A DNA stretch of 64,000 bases. It comes from JAWRCU01 sp033542235 (GTDB lineage Bacteria; Pseudomonadota; Alphaproteobacteria; Rhizobiales; Rhizobiaceae). Location of the stretch: positions 248,001-312,000 of the forward strand of contig NZ_JAWRCU010000004.1 in the NCBI RefSeq assembly GCF_033542235.1, given 5' to 3'. Made by a program: the position numbers and the translations under genes. The notes beneath the pieces were generated by a model, which did not search any database, was not told the origin of the DNA, and was given only the letters and a program-made list of their open reading frames with translations. Positions 29,441 through 38,183 of the stretch are shown here, in pieces; the stretch's first letter is position 1; each line of letters begins with the position of its first letter.

Positions 29441-31034
29441 TGGGTTGCAGGCGCAAGTCTTGCCGGATGCCCCATGCGATCGACAGCATCATGCCAAAAG
29501 CGAAACCGCCGAAGGCGCCCAGCGCCACAAGGAGCATGGTTCTGGGTGGCCAGGAGCGTCCTTTCGGTGGCACCGCGGCGGAAATCACCTGCACGTTCGT
29601 CGTGTCGATCTGCTCCCGTTCGCTCATTTGGCGGGTACGCGACAGGAAGCGTTCGTAGATTGCAGTCTTCGAAGCGGCGTCGCGTTCGAGTTCGCGCAGC
29701 CCGACCTCCGAGTCATTGTCGGTGAAGACGTCGCCCTGCAGGTTGTTCATCTTGGCGACAAGCGAGTCCAGTGAGATCTTTGCCGCGTCGCGGCTGGCCT
29801 TGGCGGCTTCGACCGTATGCTGGTATTCGGCCTTTACCTGCGTGTTTACCGTGTCCAGTTCGGCTCGCAGTTTGAGAATTAAGGGGTGACGTGGACCAAG
29901 CTGCACCGATTGCGAGTTGAGGTCCTGCCGCAGGCTATTGGCCTTGTCCCGCAGATCGGCCAGCGTTCCCGAAACGGTGGGGCTCGCGTTGTTTCCATTC
30001 ACGCCGCCAGCGACCAGGGTGTCATAGCTTGCCTGCGCTGCTGTCGCGCGGGCTTGCGCCTCCACAATCTGAGAATTGAGCTGGGTCATGGCTTGCGAGC
30101 TGACAAGCTGGCCGTTGCTCGAGGACAGTTTGTGGTCGCGTCTATAGGCTTCAACCTTCTTTTCAGCCTCCAGCACGTCAGCCTTCAACTGCCGCAGACG
30201 GCCGTCAAGCGCTGCCGCAGCGCGGCTTGCTCCCTCAGCTTCCGACTTGGCGAGTTCCTCCTGGAACGTCTTCACGATGGCTTGCGATATCTCGATGGCC
30301 TTGTCCGCCGTTTCCGCAGAGACGGATAGGGTCGTGACGAATGAGTGTTCATCCGCTTCGGTCTTGACGCTGTCCTGCAGTTTCGCAACGGCCGCAAGCT
30401 TGGCGTCGGATGCCGTGCCGCTCCTAGCGATTGCGCCAGGCGCAAACTCGGGATCGTCGGCCAGGTTGAGCTCATCCACAACATGTGAAAGGACGTTGCG
30501 GGAGGTCAGGACGCGCTGCTTGCTGCGCGCATTGAGCACCTGGCTGTCGACCTGGCTCGATTGCGCGTACAGGTCATTGTCCATCACCTGCAAATTGGCA
30601 GGATTGATCATGATGTCGGTTGCGACAGTGTAGCGCTTCTTGGCCGTGAGCCCATAGAAACCGCCGGCCAACGCACCCGCCAGCGCCAGCACCAATGCCG
30701 CCTTCAAACCAGCTCGCAGCCAGACAAAAAGACGGCGGAAGTCCAGCTCGAGGAAATCTCCAATCTTCTCCAGCGTGACGGTCGCGACCGGTTCCGTTTC
30801 CGGCGATGAAAGCGCGACCTTCGTTTGCTGCTGCACTCGACGGGGTCGCCCGGCCGCAGGCTGCCCGATGTGGCTCGCATAGGCCGGCGAATATGAGCCC
30901 GCGGGCGATCGCGTGTCAGCTATCGCCGATGCAATGCCCAGGAGTGATGTATTGGCGAGCCGCCGATTGGCTTTGCGCGCGAGAGCATCAATGCCGAAAT
31001 CCGCAGCAGACGGGTGGGGAGGCGACTCGGACAT
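29415..31034 (-). CDS. Wzz/GumC-type polysaccharide chain-length protein
   Basis: A 539-residue polysaccharide co-polymerase. About 105 cytoplasmic residues come first, then TM1 (AGLKAALVLALAGALAGGFYG), then a long periplasmic part with coiled coil (about residues 265-450). The GNVR/Wzz element DSEVGLRELERDAASKTAIYERFLSRTRQ and a PxxP-like PPKGRSWPPRTM follow, and then TM2 near residue 510. The cytoplasmic tyrosine-kinase domain found in Wzc/ExoP is missing, so control by phosphorylation would need a separate kinase. It sets polymer length with the polymerase encoded divergently across 175 bp. Confidence 0.94.
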   Translation of the reverse strand: MSESPPHPSAADFGIDALARKANRRLANTSLLGIASAIADTRSPAGSYSPAYASHIGQPAAGRPRRVQQQTKVALSSPETEPVATVTLEKIGDFLELDFRRLFVWLRAGLKAALVLALAGALAGGFYGLTAKKRYTVATDIMINPANLQVMDNDLYAQSSQVDSQVLNARSKQRVLTSRNVLSHVVDELNLADDPEFAPGAIARSGTASDAKLAAVAKLQDSVKTEADEHSFVTTLSVSAETADKAIEISQAIVKTFQEELAKSEAEGASRAAAALDGRLRQLKADVLEAEKKVEAYRRDHKLSSSNGQLVSSQAMTQLNSQIVEAQARATAAQASYDTLVAGGVNGNNASPTVSGTLADLRDKANSLRQDLNSQSVQLGPRHPLILKLRAELDTVNTQVKAEYQHTVEAAKASRDAAKISLDSLVAKMNNLQGDVFTDNDSEVGLRELERDAASKTAIYERFLSRTRQMSEREQIDTTNVQVISAAVPPKGRSWPPRTMLLVALGAFGGFAFGMMLSIAWGIRQDLRLQPNDPRRSPA

Positions 31035-31209
31035 AAAGCTGGCTCATGAACATACGCTACGTGCTGCCAGCATCGGCATTACCTTACCTTCATTAAGATT
31101 GGGTTATCCAAGTTCTTTTACCCTTATGGAATGGAATGTCGCGTGAGCGAGGCTAGGGGTCGCTGAGCCCGTGATTTCAATCACAAACCACATGCTGGTC
31201 AGATAAGCC

Positions 31210-32487
31210 GTGAGTGTCATCCCAAGCGTGAGGCAATTCGTGTCGACCGAGGCACGCCGGCAAAATGCTATATCTATCCTGTTATTTATTTTTGCGGCTT
31301 CTGCTTTCGTTCTCCGATCTGTCATCTCTCCACAACTGATGAACATGGTGATGTCCTATTCGACGAAAGGCGGCTCCTTTCCGGAGAAGCTGCACATAGG
31401 GACATATGCAATATTTATTTTGCTCGCGGTCATTCTTGGAACTCGGCCAATTCGGCTCGAAGGCGACGAGATTAGGCTATTCAAGTCGACATTATGCTTT
31501 TCGGCGCTGCTCGTACTCATCACGCCTTATCTTTTCATCATGGGCCGTGCCGGCTCCGCTGGCTTCATTATCGATTCCTACTTGGTCGCATGTGCGGCTG
31601 CGATGATCATGCTGTCTCTCAATGACGAGGCGCGGAGAGCGATCGGAAATGTGATGCTCGGAATGGTTGTCCTCAGCGCGATCATGGGAACGATAGAAGC
31701 CGTCACCCGGCATCGGTTCCTGCCCTATCCCTTGGAGGAACTGGAGTTTCGGCCGATCGGACTGTCGTCCCATCCCTTGGCGCTAGGATCGCTTTGCGCC
31801 ACGGCCATTGGCTTTGTCACGCTGACGCGATGGCCTATCTGGGTTCGGGCGCTTTGCGTGTTCATTCTCTTCATCGGCACGGCCGCCTCGGGCGCTCGAG
31901 CTGCTTTACTTCTCGCCACTGGCGAGATCCTGTTCCTGCTTGTGTTCCTGCCTTGGCCGGGCCTGTCCTCCAGAGATCAACGACAGGCAAAACTGTTTGT
32001 GCTGATGTTGACTCTGCTGGGCGGCGCCGTGCTGATTGCGGCACTTTTTTCTGCAGGGCTGCTGAATCGGTTCAGCAATACGATCTTTGACGAGAACTAC
32101 TTTGCGCGCGTCAAGATATACGATGTATTTCAGTTTGTTACCTGGAAGGATATTCTGCTTGGTATGAATCCCGACGACCTGCTGAAGATCGTCAATGAAA
32201 AACTCGGACTTCCCTATATCGAGAGCGCGCAGGTCGTCCTCACGCTGCTGTTTGGCCTGCCGATCGCCTTGGTCTTCGCGGGAGGCTTCTTCTGGTTCAT
32301 CTTCCAGTTGCTCCGCAATGCGCCTCGGGCCGCTCACGTGGCTGCGATTGTTTGCCTGCTTGCGGCACTGTCTAATAATGGCCTTTCTTCGAAGTCGCCG
32401 GACATCGTGGAACTCGTGGTATTGCTGCTCGCCTTTCGAAACTTGGCTCCGGCCCGGCGCCTCCAGGCCGCTCCGCCGCTTCGTTGA
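31210..32487 (+). CDS. O-antigen ligase/polymerase-like membrane protein (Wzy/VpsF type)
   Basis: A 425-residue membrane protein with about ten hydrophobic helices. The GARAALLLATGEILFLLVF helix following a long segment, and the periplasmic loop with RFSNTIFDENYFARVKIYDVF, fit polysaccharide polymerases such as VpsF and Wzy. It would join flipped repeat units in the periplasm. The start is GTG 31210. It is divergent from the chain-length gene and convergent with the next gene across only 8 bp. Confidence 0.87.
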   Translation: MSVIPSVRQFVSTEARRQNAISILLFIFAASAFVLRSVISPQLMNMVMSYSTKGGSFPEKLHIGTYAIFILLAVILGTRPIRLEGDEIRLFKSTLCFSALLVLITPYLFIMGRAGSAGFIIDSYLVACAAAMIMLSLNDEARRAIGNVMLGMVVLSAIMGTIEAVTRHRFLPYPLEELEFRPIGLSSHPLALGSLCATAIGFVTLTRWPIWVRALCVFILFIGTAASGARAALLLATGEILFLLVFLPWPGLSSRDQRQAKLFVLMLTLLGGAVLIAALFSAGLLNRFSNTIFDENYFARVKIYDVFQFVTWKDILLGMNPDDLLKIVNEKLGLPYIESAQVVLTLLFGLPIALVFAGGFFWFIFQLLRNAPRAAHVAAIVCLLAALSNNGLSSKSPDIVELVVLLLAFRNLAPARRLQAAPPLR

Positions 32488-32495
32488 GGCGATGA

Positions 32496-33950
32496 TCAAC
32501 CGGCGCTATCGACCACTTCCACCCTGCCGACACGGTTGAGAGTGTGGATGCCTCTGCGAGCCCAGGCAGATCCGGAGAGGACAGGGCGGGGCGAGGCAAA
32601 CTGAACATCATCTCGGTCGAGCCGCACGAGTTGCATCAGGCCCAAGCCGCCTCCATAGGCTTTCGATCCGTTCTGTACCGGAAGCAGGAAGTCGCTCCCC
32701 TGTCGAATAAAGGCGCCGCCAGGCCGAGCTGCAGAATGGTCAATCGCGATCGGATTAAGCGCGTGGGCAATCCATGGCCCTCGCAATTGAGCTGCAGAAT
32801 AGGCCACCATCGTGTCCGAAGCGCTGCCGTAACCAAAACGCTCAGTGCCAATCAGCCAGAGACGACCTCCACGCTCCAGCAGTGTGGCGTCGTTGATGTC
32901 CCGATCGCCGATGAGAATGGTGTCACGTACCCAGACATTCGGAAACTGTATGGCGCGGTACAGCACAAGCTCGCGTGCCGCCGCACTCTCGGGAATCATA
33001 TAGATGTCGTCGCCGTGCGCGAAGACTTGCGGATAAGAGAGGTGATGCAGCTCCTGCAATACGCTCGTCGGCCTTCCGAACGTACCGTCCCCACGCAATT
33101 CCGTGACAGAGATAACGCCGCGACCCGTGGCGTAAGGAAATTCCTCTACGAACAAATAGACGCGGCCATCGAGCTCGAAAACAAAGGGGTCGGCGTAGAA
33201 CCGTTGGCCATCATCCGGCAGGACGGTGAAGGGAGGACCGTCAAGCTGCCCCGTTTCCGCGACCCCTGGCCGGTCGATCAACCGGTATGCCACTTGCCAG
33301 TAAAAGGGGCGGCGCCCACGCCTGAGCTTTCGGACAACGCGTTCTGCAATGCCTTTGCCCAAGAACAAAGGATAGTGCCAGCCGAACTGCTTATGAACAG
33401 CGACCGCAATTGGCGCATCGGCAATGACTGGGGTTTTCCCTGCAGAAAAATGCCCGACGGCCTGCACGATCAGCGAAATCGCACCGGCGAGCAGGTCGTT
33501 GGAGGCTCGTGTAAGCCAGAGCCGGTCGCTGACCATCGGCCGCGCGCGGGCAACGATGGCGCCGTTGATGCGGGCAGCAAGTTCCGGCAACCGACCACTT
33601 GCGACCATCGCGCTCAGACCCGCTGGAAAGCTGTCGCAACCGCAAAACTCGATCGTCAGAGCTGGAGCACTTGACTCTGCGGCATTGCCTGCCAGATCGA
33701 CGACAAGATCTGCCGGCGTGAGCCCCGTGGCGGGCAGAGGTTCGCATGTGGTCGCAAGCGAGCAGCCGAATTGCCGGCTTTCCAGGGCCAAGACTGCTTC
33801 CAATCCGCGCGGCGCTGACAGCTTTGTGGGGGCATGACGGATCGAGACGATGTGGCCGACCGCAGCCAATCGCGTCACCACCTCAACTTGCCATCGCCGG
33901 CATCCGGCGGTTGGAAGTGTGACCAGGACGCGCATCGCCGAAAAACTCAT
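32496..33950 (-). CDS. Formyltransferase-like N-domain plus five-bladed propeller protein (GINT1-like)
   Basis: A 484-residue cytosolic protein. The N-terminal 200 residues resemble a Rossmann-type formyl/glycosyltransferase half (RVLVTLPTAGCRRWQVEVVTRL). The C-terminal half is a GH43-like beta propeller (DGQRFYADPFVFELDGRVYLFVEEF, LSYPQVFAHGDDIYMIPESA, GGRLWLIGTERFGYG). This C-terminal part resembles that of plant glucosamine inositolphosphorylceramide transferase, and bacterial relatives sit in polysaccharide loci. It may transfer an amino sugar. The start is ATG 33950 in preference to TTG 33956; ATG 33935 is also possible. Confidence 0.75.
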   Translation of the reverse strand: MSFSAMRVLVTLPTAGCRRWQVEVVTRLAAVGHIVSIRHAPTKLSAPRGLEAVLALESRQFGCSLATTCEPLPATGLTPADLVVDLAGNAAESSAPALTIEFCGCDSFPAGLSAMVASGRLPELAARINGAIVARARPMVSDRLWLTRASNDLLAGAISLIVQAVGHFSAGKTPVIADAPIAVAVHKQFGWHYPLFLGKGIAERVVRKLRRGRRPFYWQVAYRLIDRPGVAETGQLDGPPFTVLPDDGQRFYADPFVFELDGRVYLFVEEFPYATGRGVISVTELRGDGTFGRPTSVLQELHHLSYPQVFAHGDDIYMIPESAAARELVLYRAIQFPNVWVRDTILIGDRDINDATLLERGGRLWLIGTERFGYGSASDTMVAYSAAQLRGPWIAHALNPIAIDHSAARPGGAFIRQGSDFLLPVQNGSKAYGGGLGLMQLVRLDRDDVQFASPRPVLSGSAWARRGIHTLNRVGRVEVVDSAG

Positions 33951-34096
33951 AATCAAATCGCCAAAACGCGATTTTCACGCGAGAGTCTTACAATCAAGTG
34001 TCTGTTTCTGATGGGGACATGGCGAGACGCCAGTTAATCGACAGCCATGTGCGCGATGCGGGGAGCAATCCCGGCAACGGGCGGTCGCGCAATTCA

Positions 34097-34240
34097 TCAA
34101 CTCGGCTCGTACTTCGTCGCCAGCAGGTCGCGTATGGCGCCTGCCTCGAAGCTAAGCTCGCCGGCGTGTCGGACGAAGTTCAGCCGTGCAGCGTGCCCTG
34201 CAGCGGCGTTGCCGGCCTGCCATGCGCGGCAACGCCCGAT
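34097..34240 (-). other. Open tail after carA, possible gene remnant
   Basis: Directly after the carA TAG (34241-34243) the same frame stays open for 47 codons to a TGA at 34097-34099. The codons look coding (AARLNFVRHAGELSFEAGAI). CarA proteins normally end near the TAG, so readthrough is unlikely to matter. It may be the remains of another gene. No family is recognised. The stretch 33951-34096 shows nothing. Confidence 0.3.
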
Positions 34241-35443
34241 CTAGCACTCCGCCAGAGCAGGCTCGCCCTTGCGCTCCCGGATCAGATTCACGAAGCGACG
34301 AAAGAGGTAGTGCGAATCCTGCGGGCCGGGCGATGCTTCGGGATGGTGCTGCACCGAGAACACGGGCCGGCCGGTCAGCGCGATGCCGCAATTCGAGCCG
34401 TCGAACAGCGAAACGTGGGTCTCCTCCACGCCTTCGGGCAATGAATCGGCGTCGACCGCGAAGCCGTGATTCATCGAGACGATCTCGACTTTGCCGGTGG
34501 TGTGGTCCTTCACCGGGTGATTGGCGCCGTGGTGGCCCTGGTGCATCTTCTCGGTCCTGGCGCCGAGCGCCAGCGCCAGCATCTGGTGGCCGAGGCAGAT
34601 GCCGAAGATCGGCAATTCCGTGTTGAGCAGGTCCTGGATGACGGGCACCGCATATTCGCCTGTCGCAGCCGGGTCACCAGGCCCGTTCGAAAGGAAGATG
34701 CCGTCGGGCTTCATGGCGAGGATCTCGTCGGCGCCGGTCTTTGCCGGCACGACCGTTACCTTGGCGCCAAGGCCCGCAAGCAGGCGCAGGATGTTGCGCT
34801 TCACGCCGTAGTCGACAGCCACGACATGGAGTTGCGGGTCTTCCTGCTCACCATAGCCCTCGTTCCAGACCCAGGGCGTCTCGTGCCAGACGGACGACTG
34901 TCCGGATGTCACTTCCTTGGCGAGGTCGAGCCCGACTAGACCGGACCAGGCTTGCGCCTGCCGCTTCAAATCATCGATATCGAACTTGCCGTCGGGCGAA
35001 TGGGCAATGACGGCGTTCGCCATACCCTTTTCGCGGATCAGCGCCGTCAGCGCGCGGGTGTCGATGCCGGAAAGCGCGATCACGCCGCGCCGCTTCAGCC
35101 ACTCGTCGAGATCGGTCGCGGCCCGGTAGTTCGACGGATTGGTAATGTCGGCCTTGAAGATCGCGCCGACGGCGCCGGCGCGGGCGGCAGGCACCAGGTC
35201 CTCGATATCCTCGTCATTTGCCCCGACATTGCCGATATGCGGGAAGGTGAAGGTGACGATCTGGCCGGCATAAGAGGGGTCGGTGAGAATTTCCTGATAG
35301 CCGGTGAGTGCCGTGTTGAAGCACACTTCGGCCACGGCGCTGCCGGTGGCGCCCAGGCCTCGCCCTTCGATCACCGTGCCGTCGGCAAGAACGAGCAGCG
35401 CCGTCGGCGCTTCGATCCCCCAGGGAGCGGTGATATCGGACAT
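34241..35443 (-). CDS. carA: Carbamoyl-phosphate synthase small subunit
   Basis: CarA hydrolyses glutamine and passes ammonia to CarB. The 400-residue protein has the N-terminal CPSase_sm domain (VCFNTALTGYQEILTDPSYAG) and a class I glutamine amidotransferase domain with the nucleophile in FGICLGHQ and the His-Glu pair in SVQHHPEASPGP. ATG 35443 (MSDITAPWG) has GGAGAG four bases upstream, so a GTG at 35455 is less likely. It is divergent from yqeY. Its partner carB is 30 kb away on the same strand. Confidence 0.98.
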   Translation of the reverse strand: MSDITAPWGIEAPTALLVLADGTVIEGRGLGATGSAVAEVCFNTALTGYQEILTDPSYAGQIVTFTFPHIGNVGANDEDIEDLVPAARAGAVGAIFKADITNPSNYRAATDLDEWLKRRGVIALSGIDTRALTALIREKGMANAVIAHSPDGKFDIDDLKRQAQAWSGLVGLDLAKEVTSGQSSVWHETPWVWNEGYGEQEDPQLHVVAVDYGVKRNILRLLAGLGAKVTVVPAKTGADEILAMKPDGIFLSNGPGDPAATGEYAVPVIQDLLNTELPIFGICLGHQMLALALGARTEKMHQGHHGANHPVKDHTTGKVEIVSMNHGFAVDADSLPEGVEETHVSLFDGSNCGIALTGRPVFSVQHHPEASPGPQDSHYLFRRFVNLIRERKGEPALAEC

Positions 35444-35697
35444 AGGGCTCTCCACAAATTAGGGCATGCTTCATGTTCGCGCGCCGGGGCACTGGCCGCG
35501 CAAAAGGCGCGGACGCAAAGGCGGGCAAACACGAGTTCATGCGAGATCTGGTAAATAGGGGATCGATATCGTCCGGTCAACTTCCAGCGACTGAATTCGT
35601 TTCTTCAACCAAAACAAAGGCTTGGGGCTGGGAAGCACGATTGCGCGGACCGCAGGGCAAGGTTATCCTTCGAGAAATCATCAGGAAGGCTTGGGAA

Positions 35698-36147
35698 ATG
35701 CGCGAGACGATCAATGAAGCTTTGAAGACGGCATTGAAGGCGCAGGACAAGAGCCGCGTCTCGACGCTGCGCATGATGCAGGCGGCGATCAAGGACCGCG
35801 ACATCGCCAATCGCGGCACCGGCAAAGGAGCCGCCACGAACGAGGAGATCACACAACTGCTCGCGAAGATGGTGAAGCAGCGCGAGGATTCGGCGAAGGC
35901 TTTTGACGAGGGCAACCGGCCGGAACTCGCTGCGCAGGAGCGCGCCGAGATCGAGATCATCCGCGGCTTCATGCCGAAACAGCTCAGCGACGAAGAGGTC
36001 GAGAAAGCCATTCAGGGTGCTATCGCTTCGACTGGCGCGGCCGGTGCTAAGGACATGGGCAAAGTGATGACGGCGCTGCGCGAGAAGTTCGCCGGACAGA
36101 TGGATTTTGGCAAGGCGAGCGGGACGGTGAAGCGGCTGCTCGGATAG
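35698..36147 (+). CDS. GatB/YqeY domain protein
   Basis: A 149-residue soluble helical protein related to the tail domain of the GatB subunit of tRNA amidotransferase (KDKSRVSTLRMMQAAIKDRDIA-like N-terminus, then RAEIEIIRGFMPKQLSDEEVEKAI). It probably binds tRNA, but its role alone is unsettled. ATG 35698 matches the family start. An open frame back to 35473 is not conserved-looking. In related bacteria the order carA, yqeY, dnaG, rpoD is common; here dnaG starts 10 kb further on. Confidence 0.93.
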   Translation: MRETINEALKTALKAQDKSRVSTLRMMQAAIKDRDIANRGTGKGAATNEEITQLLAKMVKQREDSAKAFDEGNRPELAAQERAEIEIIRGFMPKQLSDEEVEKAIQGAIASTGAAGAKDMGKVMTALREKFAGQMDFGKASGTVKRLLG

Positions 36148-36300
36148 CAGCCCAGTCGCCGCAGTGCCGTCGTATGGATCGTCGAAGAATCTGGCAGAGC
36201 CGATATCGATGCTTTTCGGCAGGCTCATCGGTGGGGGGCTAGAGCAGCCGCGATGATGAAGGTTCGGGCAGGTGCGCGGTTGGGCTGCCCCCTAGCGGGT

Positions 36301-37269
36301 TCATGCCGCTGCGTTCAGGCGCTTTTCGGCCATTGGCGCGGATCCGGGCAGACCGCAGCGGAAACCCTCGCGCCATGTCGGAAATTTGAGCTGCAGACCG
36401 AGTTCACGCCTGGCCTTCGCATTCGAAGCTCCGCGGCCCTCGTTCATCCATTGAACGGCCGCTTGCCCGGCAAGGATGCGCCCCAGCCAGGCAGGCAAAC
36501 GAAGCGGGCGTGGCGCCCCGACGGCGTCCGCGAAATATGGCAGCCAATCCGAGACTTTGGCCGGCTCGTCGTCGGCAATGTTGTATATGCCGCGACGACC
36601 ATGCTCCAGGGCCGCTACAGTTGCGGCGGCGGCATCGTCGACGTGGATCCATGACCATACGCCTGCTCCGCTTCCGAGGATGGGGAACATCCGCTTGCGG
36701 ACGAGCTCGATCATGTCTTCCGACGCTCCGGACCCGTAGAAGGCGCCGAAGCGGAGCACGATACCTCTCAAGGGCGCCTCGGTCACCGCGTGTTCAAGAT
36801 GGCGGAGGGCTGCAAGCGACTCGACCTGAGCCTTTGCCGGGCGGGGATCGGACGGATCATCTTCGGTTTTCACCGGCTCGCCCTCACGGATATTGTTCCA
36901 GCCGGTAAAGCTCTGGGCAACAAGGCATTCCACTCCTGCTGCCCCGGCGGCGGCAAGCAGATTGTCGGTTCCCATTGTCCTGAGCGCATTGGTCGCGGCG
37001 AACCAGCGGTCGAAATGCTTGAGATCCGGTCTGCCTGCCAGCGCCGTCATCTGATGCACAACCGCGTCCGGGCGTGCCTGGGCGACGGCCTTGGCGACGG
37101 CGGCCCCGTCGAGACCGTCAAGGACAACGGGGATTGCACCGACGCTGCCGAGCTGTTCCGCTTTTTCGGCGCTTCGTGTGGTTGCGGTCACCTGATGCCC
37201 CCGATCGATCAATTGCCGCAGGAGCGGCCTGCCGATCGCACCGGTGGCTCCGGCCAGAAACACCCGCAT
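36301..37269 (-). CDS. NAD-dependent epimerase/dehydratase family protein
   Basis: A 322-residue extended-type SDR. The nucleotide motif GATGAIGRPLLRQL is at residues 8-21. The central part has AQSFTGWNNIREGEP in place of a clear YxxxK, so the catalytic Tyr/Lys pair is not obvious. It resembles atypical extended SDRs of uncertain substrate. ATG 37269 is preceded by GGAGAT; twenty extra codons from 37329 lack one. It is divergent from the TetR gene at 37379, which probably controls it. Confidence 0.88.
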   Translation of the reverse strand: MRVFLAGATGAIGRPLLRQLIDRGHQVTATTRSAEKAEQLGSVGAIPVVLDGLDGAAVAKAVAQARPDAVVHQMTALAGRPDLKHFDRWFAATNALRTMGTDNLLAAAGAAGVECLVAQSFTGWNNIREGEPVKTEDDPSDPRPAKAQVESLAALRHLEHAVTEAPLRGIVLRFGAFYGSGASEDMIELVRKRMFPILGSGAGVWSWIHVDDAAAATVAALEHGRRGIYNIADDEPAKVSDWLPYFADAVGAPRPLRLPAWLGRILAGQAAVQWMNEGRGASNAKARRELGLQLKFPTWREGFRCGLPGSAPMAEKRLNAAA

Positions 37270-37378
37270 GGCATATCTCCAATCGGTGAGAGACCATTCA
37301 CTTTCCAAAAGACATAGGCTAGCATGCAAGAAAGCTCAATAGCGTTCGGCAGGCTTCCGGAGGGCGAGCAGAAGGGCC

Positions 37379-37996
37379 ATGAAAAGCGGAATTCGAACGG
37401 AAGCAGCCGAAAGGGTATTCCAAGCGGCGCTGCGCCTCTTTGCTGAGAAGGGGTATGAACGCACCTCGATCCCCGAGATCCAGGCGGCCGCCGGCCTTTC
37501 TCCGAATTCCGGTGCCCTCTACAAGCACTTCCCCTCGAAGAAGGCGCTGCTCGAAGCCATCGTCGAGCACTACATCGCCGCCGCGAAATCCGCTCAGTCG
37601 CATCTTGCCGACCACGATTTGCCGCCACGGGAAGCGTTGGCCTGGATAGGCCAGAGGACCCTTCAAATGATGGCCGAGCGGCGCTCCGAACTGCGCATCT
37701 TCTGGCGTGACCTGGAGCAATTCCCGGAGCTGCAGCAGCGCGTACGCGAGAGCGTCATGCGAGCCACCTATCAAGGCCTGGCGCGATGGCTCGAGCGCCA
37801 GCAAGCCCTGGGCCGTTTCCAGGTCAAGGACAGCCGGGCGTCTGCGGCCGTTCTTGTCGGAAGCCTGGCCATGTTCCGGGCTTTCGAAGCCCTTTGGGGA
37901 GAGAAGGCGATCGACGTCGCAGACGAGGATTTCCTCTCGGCATGGCGGGAGTTCGCGGAAAGTGCCTTGGGTCTCGGGCGACGAGATCCATGCTAG
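37379..37996 (+). CDS. TetR/AcrR-family regulator
   Basis: A 205-residue repressor. The helix-turn-helix occupies residues about 8-55 (AAERVFQAALRLFAEKGYERTSIPEI, then AGLSPNSGALYKHFPSKKALLEAI). The C-terminal helical domain would bind an unidentified ligand. Divergent from the SDR gene with 109 bp between, so the SDR gene and itself are the likely targets. No clear dyad of more than 6 bp was found in that gap. Confidence 0.93.
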   Translation: MKSGIRTEAAERVFQAALRLFAEKGYERTSIPEIQAAAGLSPNSGALYKHFPSKKALLEAIVEHYIAAAKSAQSHLADHDLPPREALAWIGQRTLQMMAERRSELRIFWRDLEQFPELQQRVRESVMRATYQGLARWLERQQALGRFQVKDSRASAAVLVGSLAMFRAFEALWGEKAIDVADEDFLSAWREFAESALGLGRRDPC

Positions 37997-38183
37997 CCCG
38001 ATCAAGCCAGCATCGTCTCGGCGACTGGCGACCCGTGGTGCTGGAAATCCAACGACAGCGCGCCTGTAACCGCGCTGATACATTTGGCCGGATGCCCCGG
38101 CTCGGCACGGCATCAGGCGGAAACGCTTCGTTATATATCCTGCCCGACACGCACAGGGTTCACGGCTTTGTCACGAGGCGAAC

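Noticed and set aside
35473..35697. 75-codon extension of the YqeY protein
   Set aside because: No family similarity; the ATG at 35698 begins the conserved domain.
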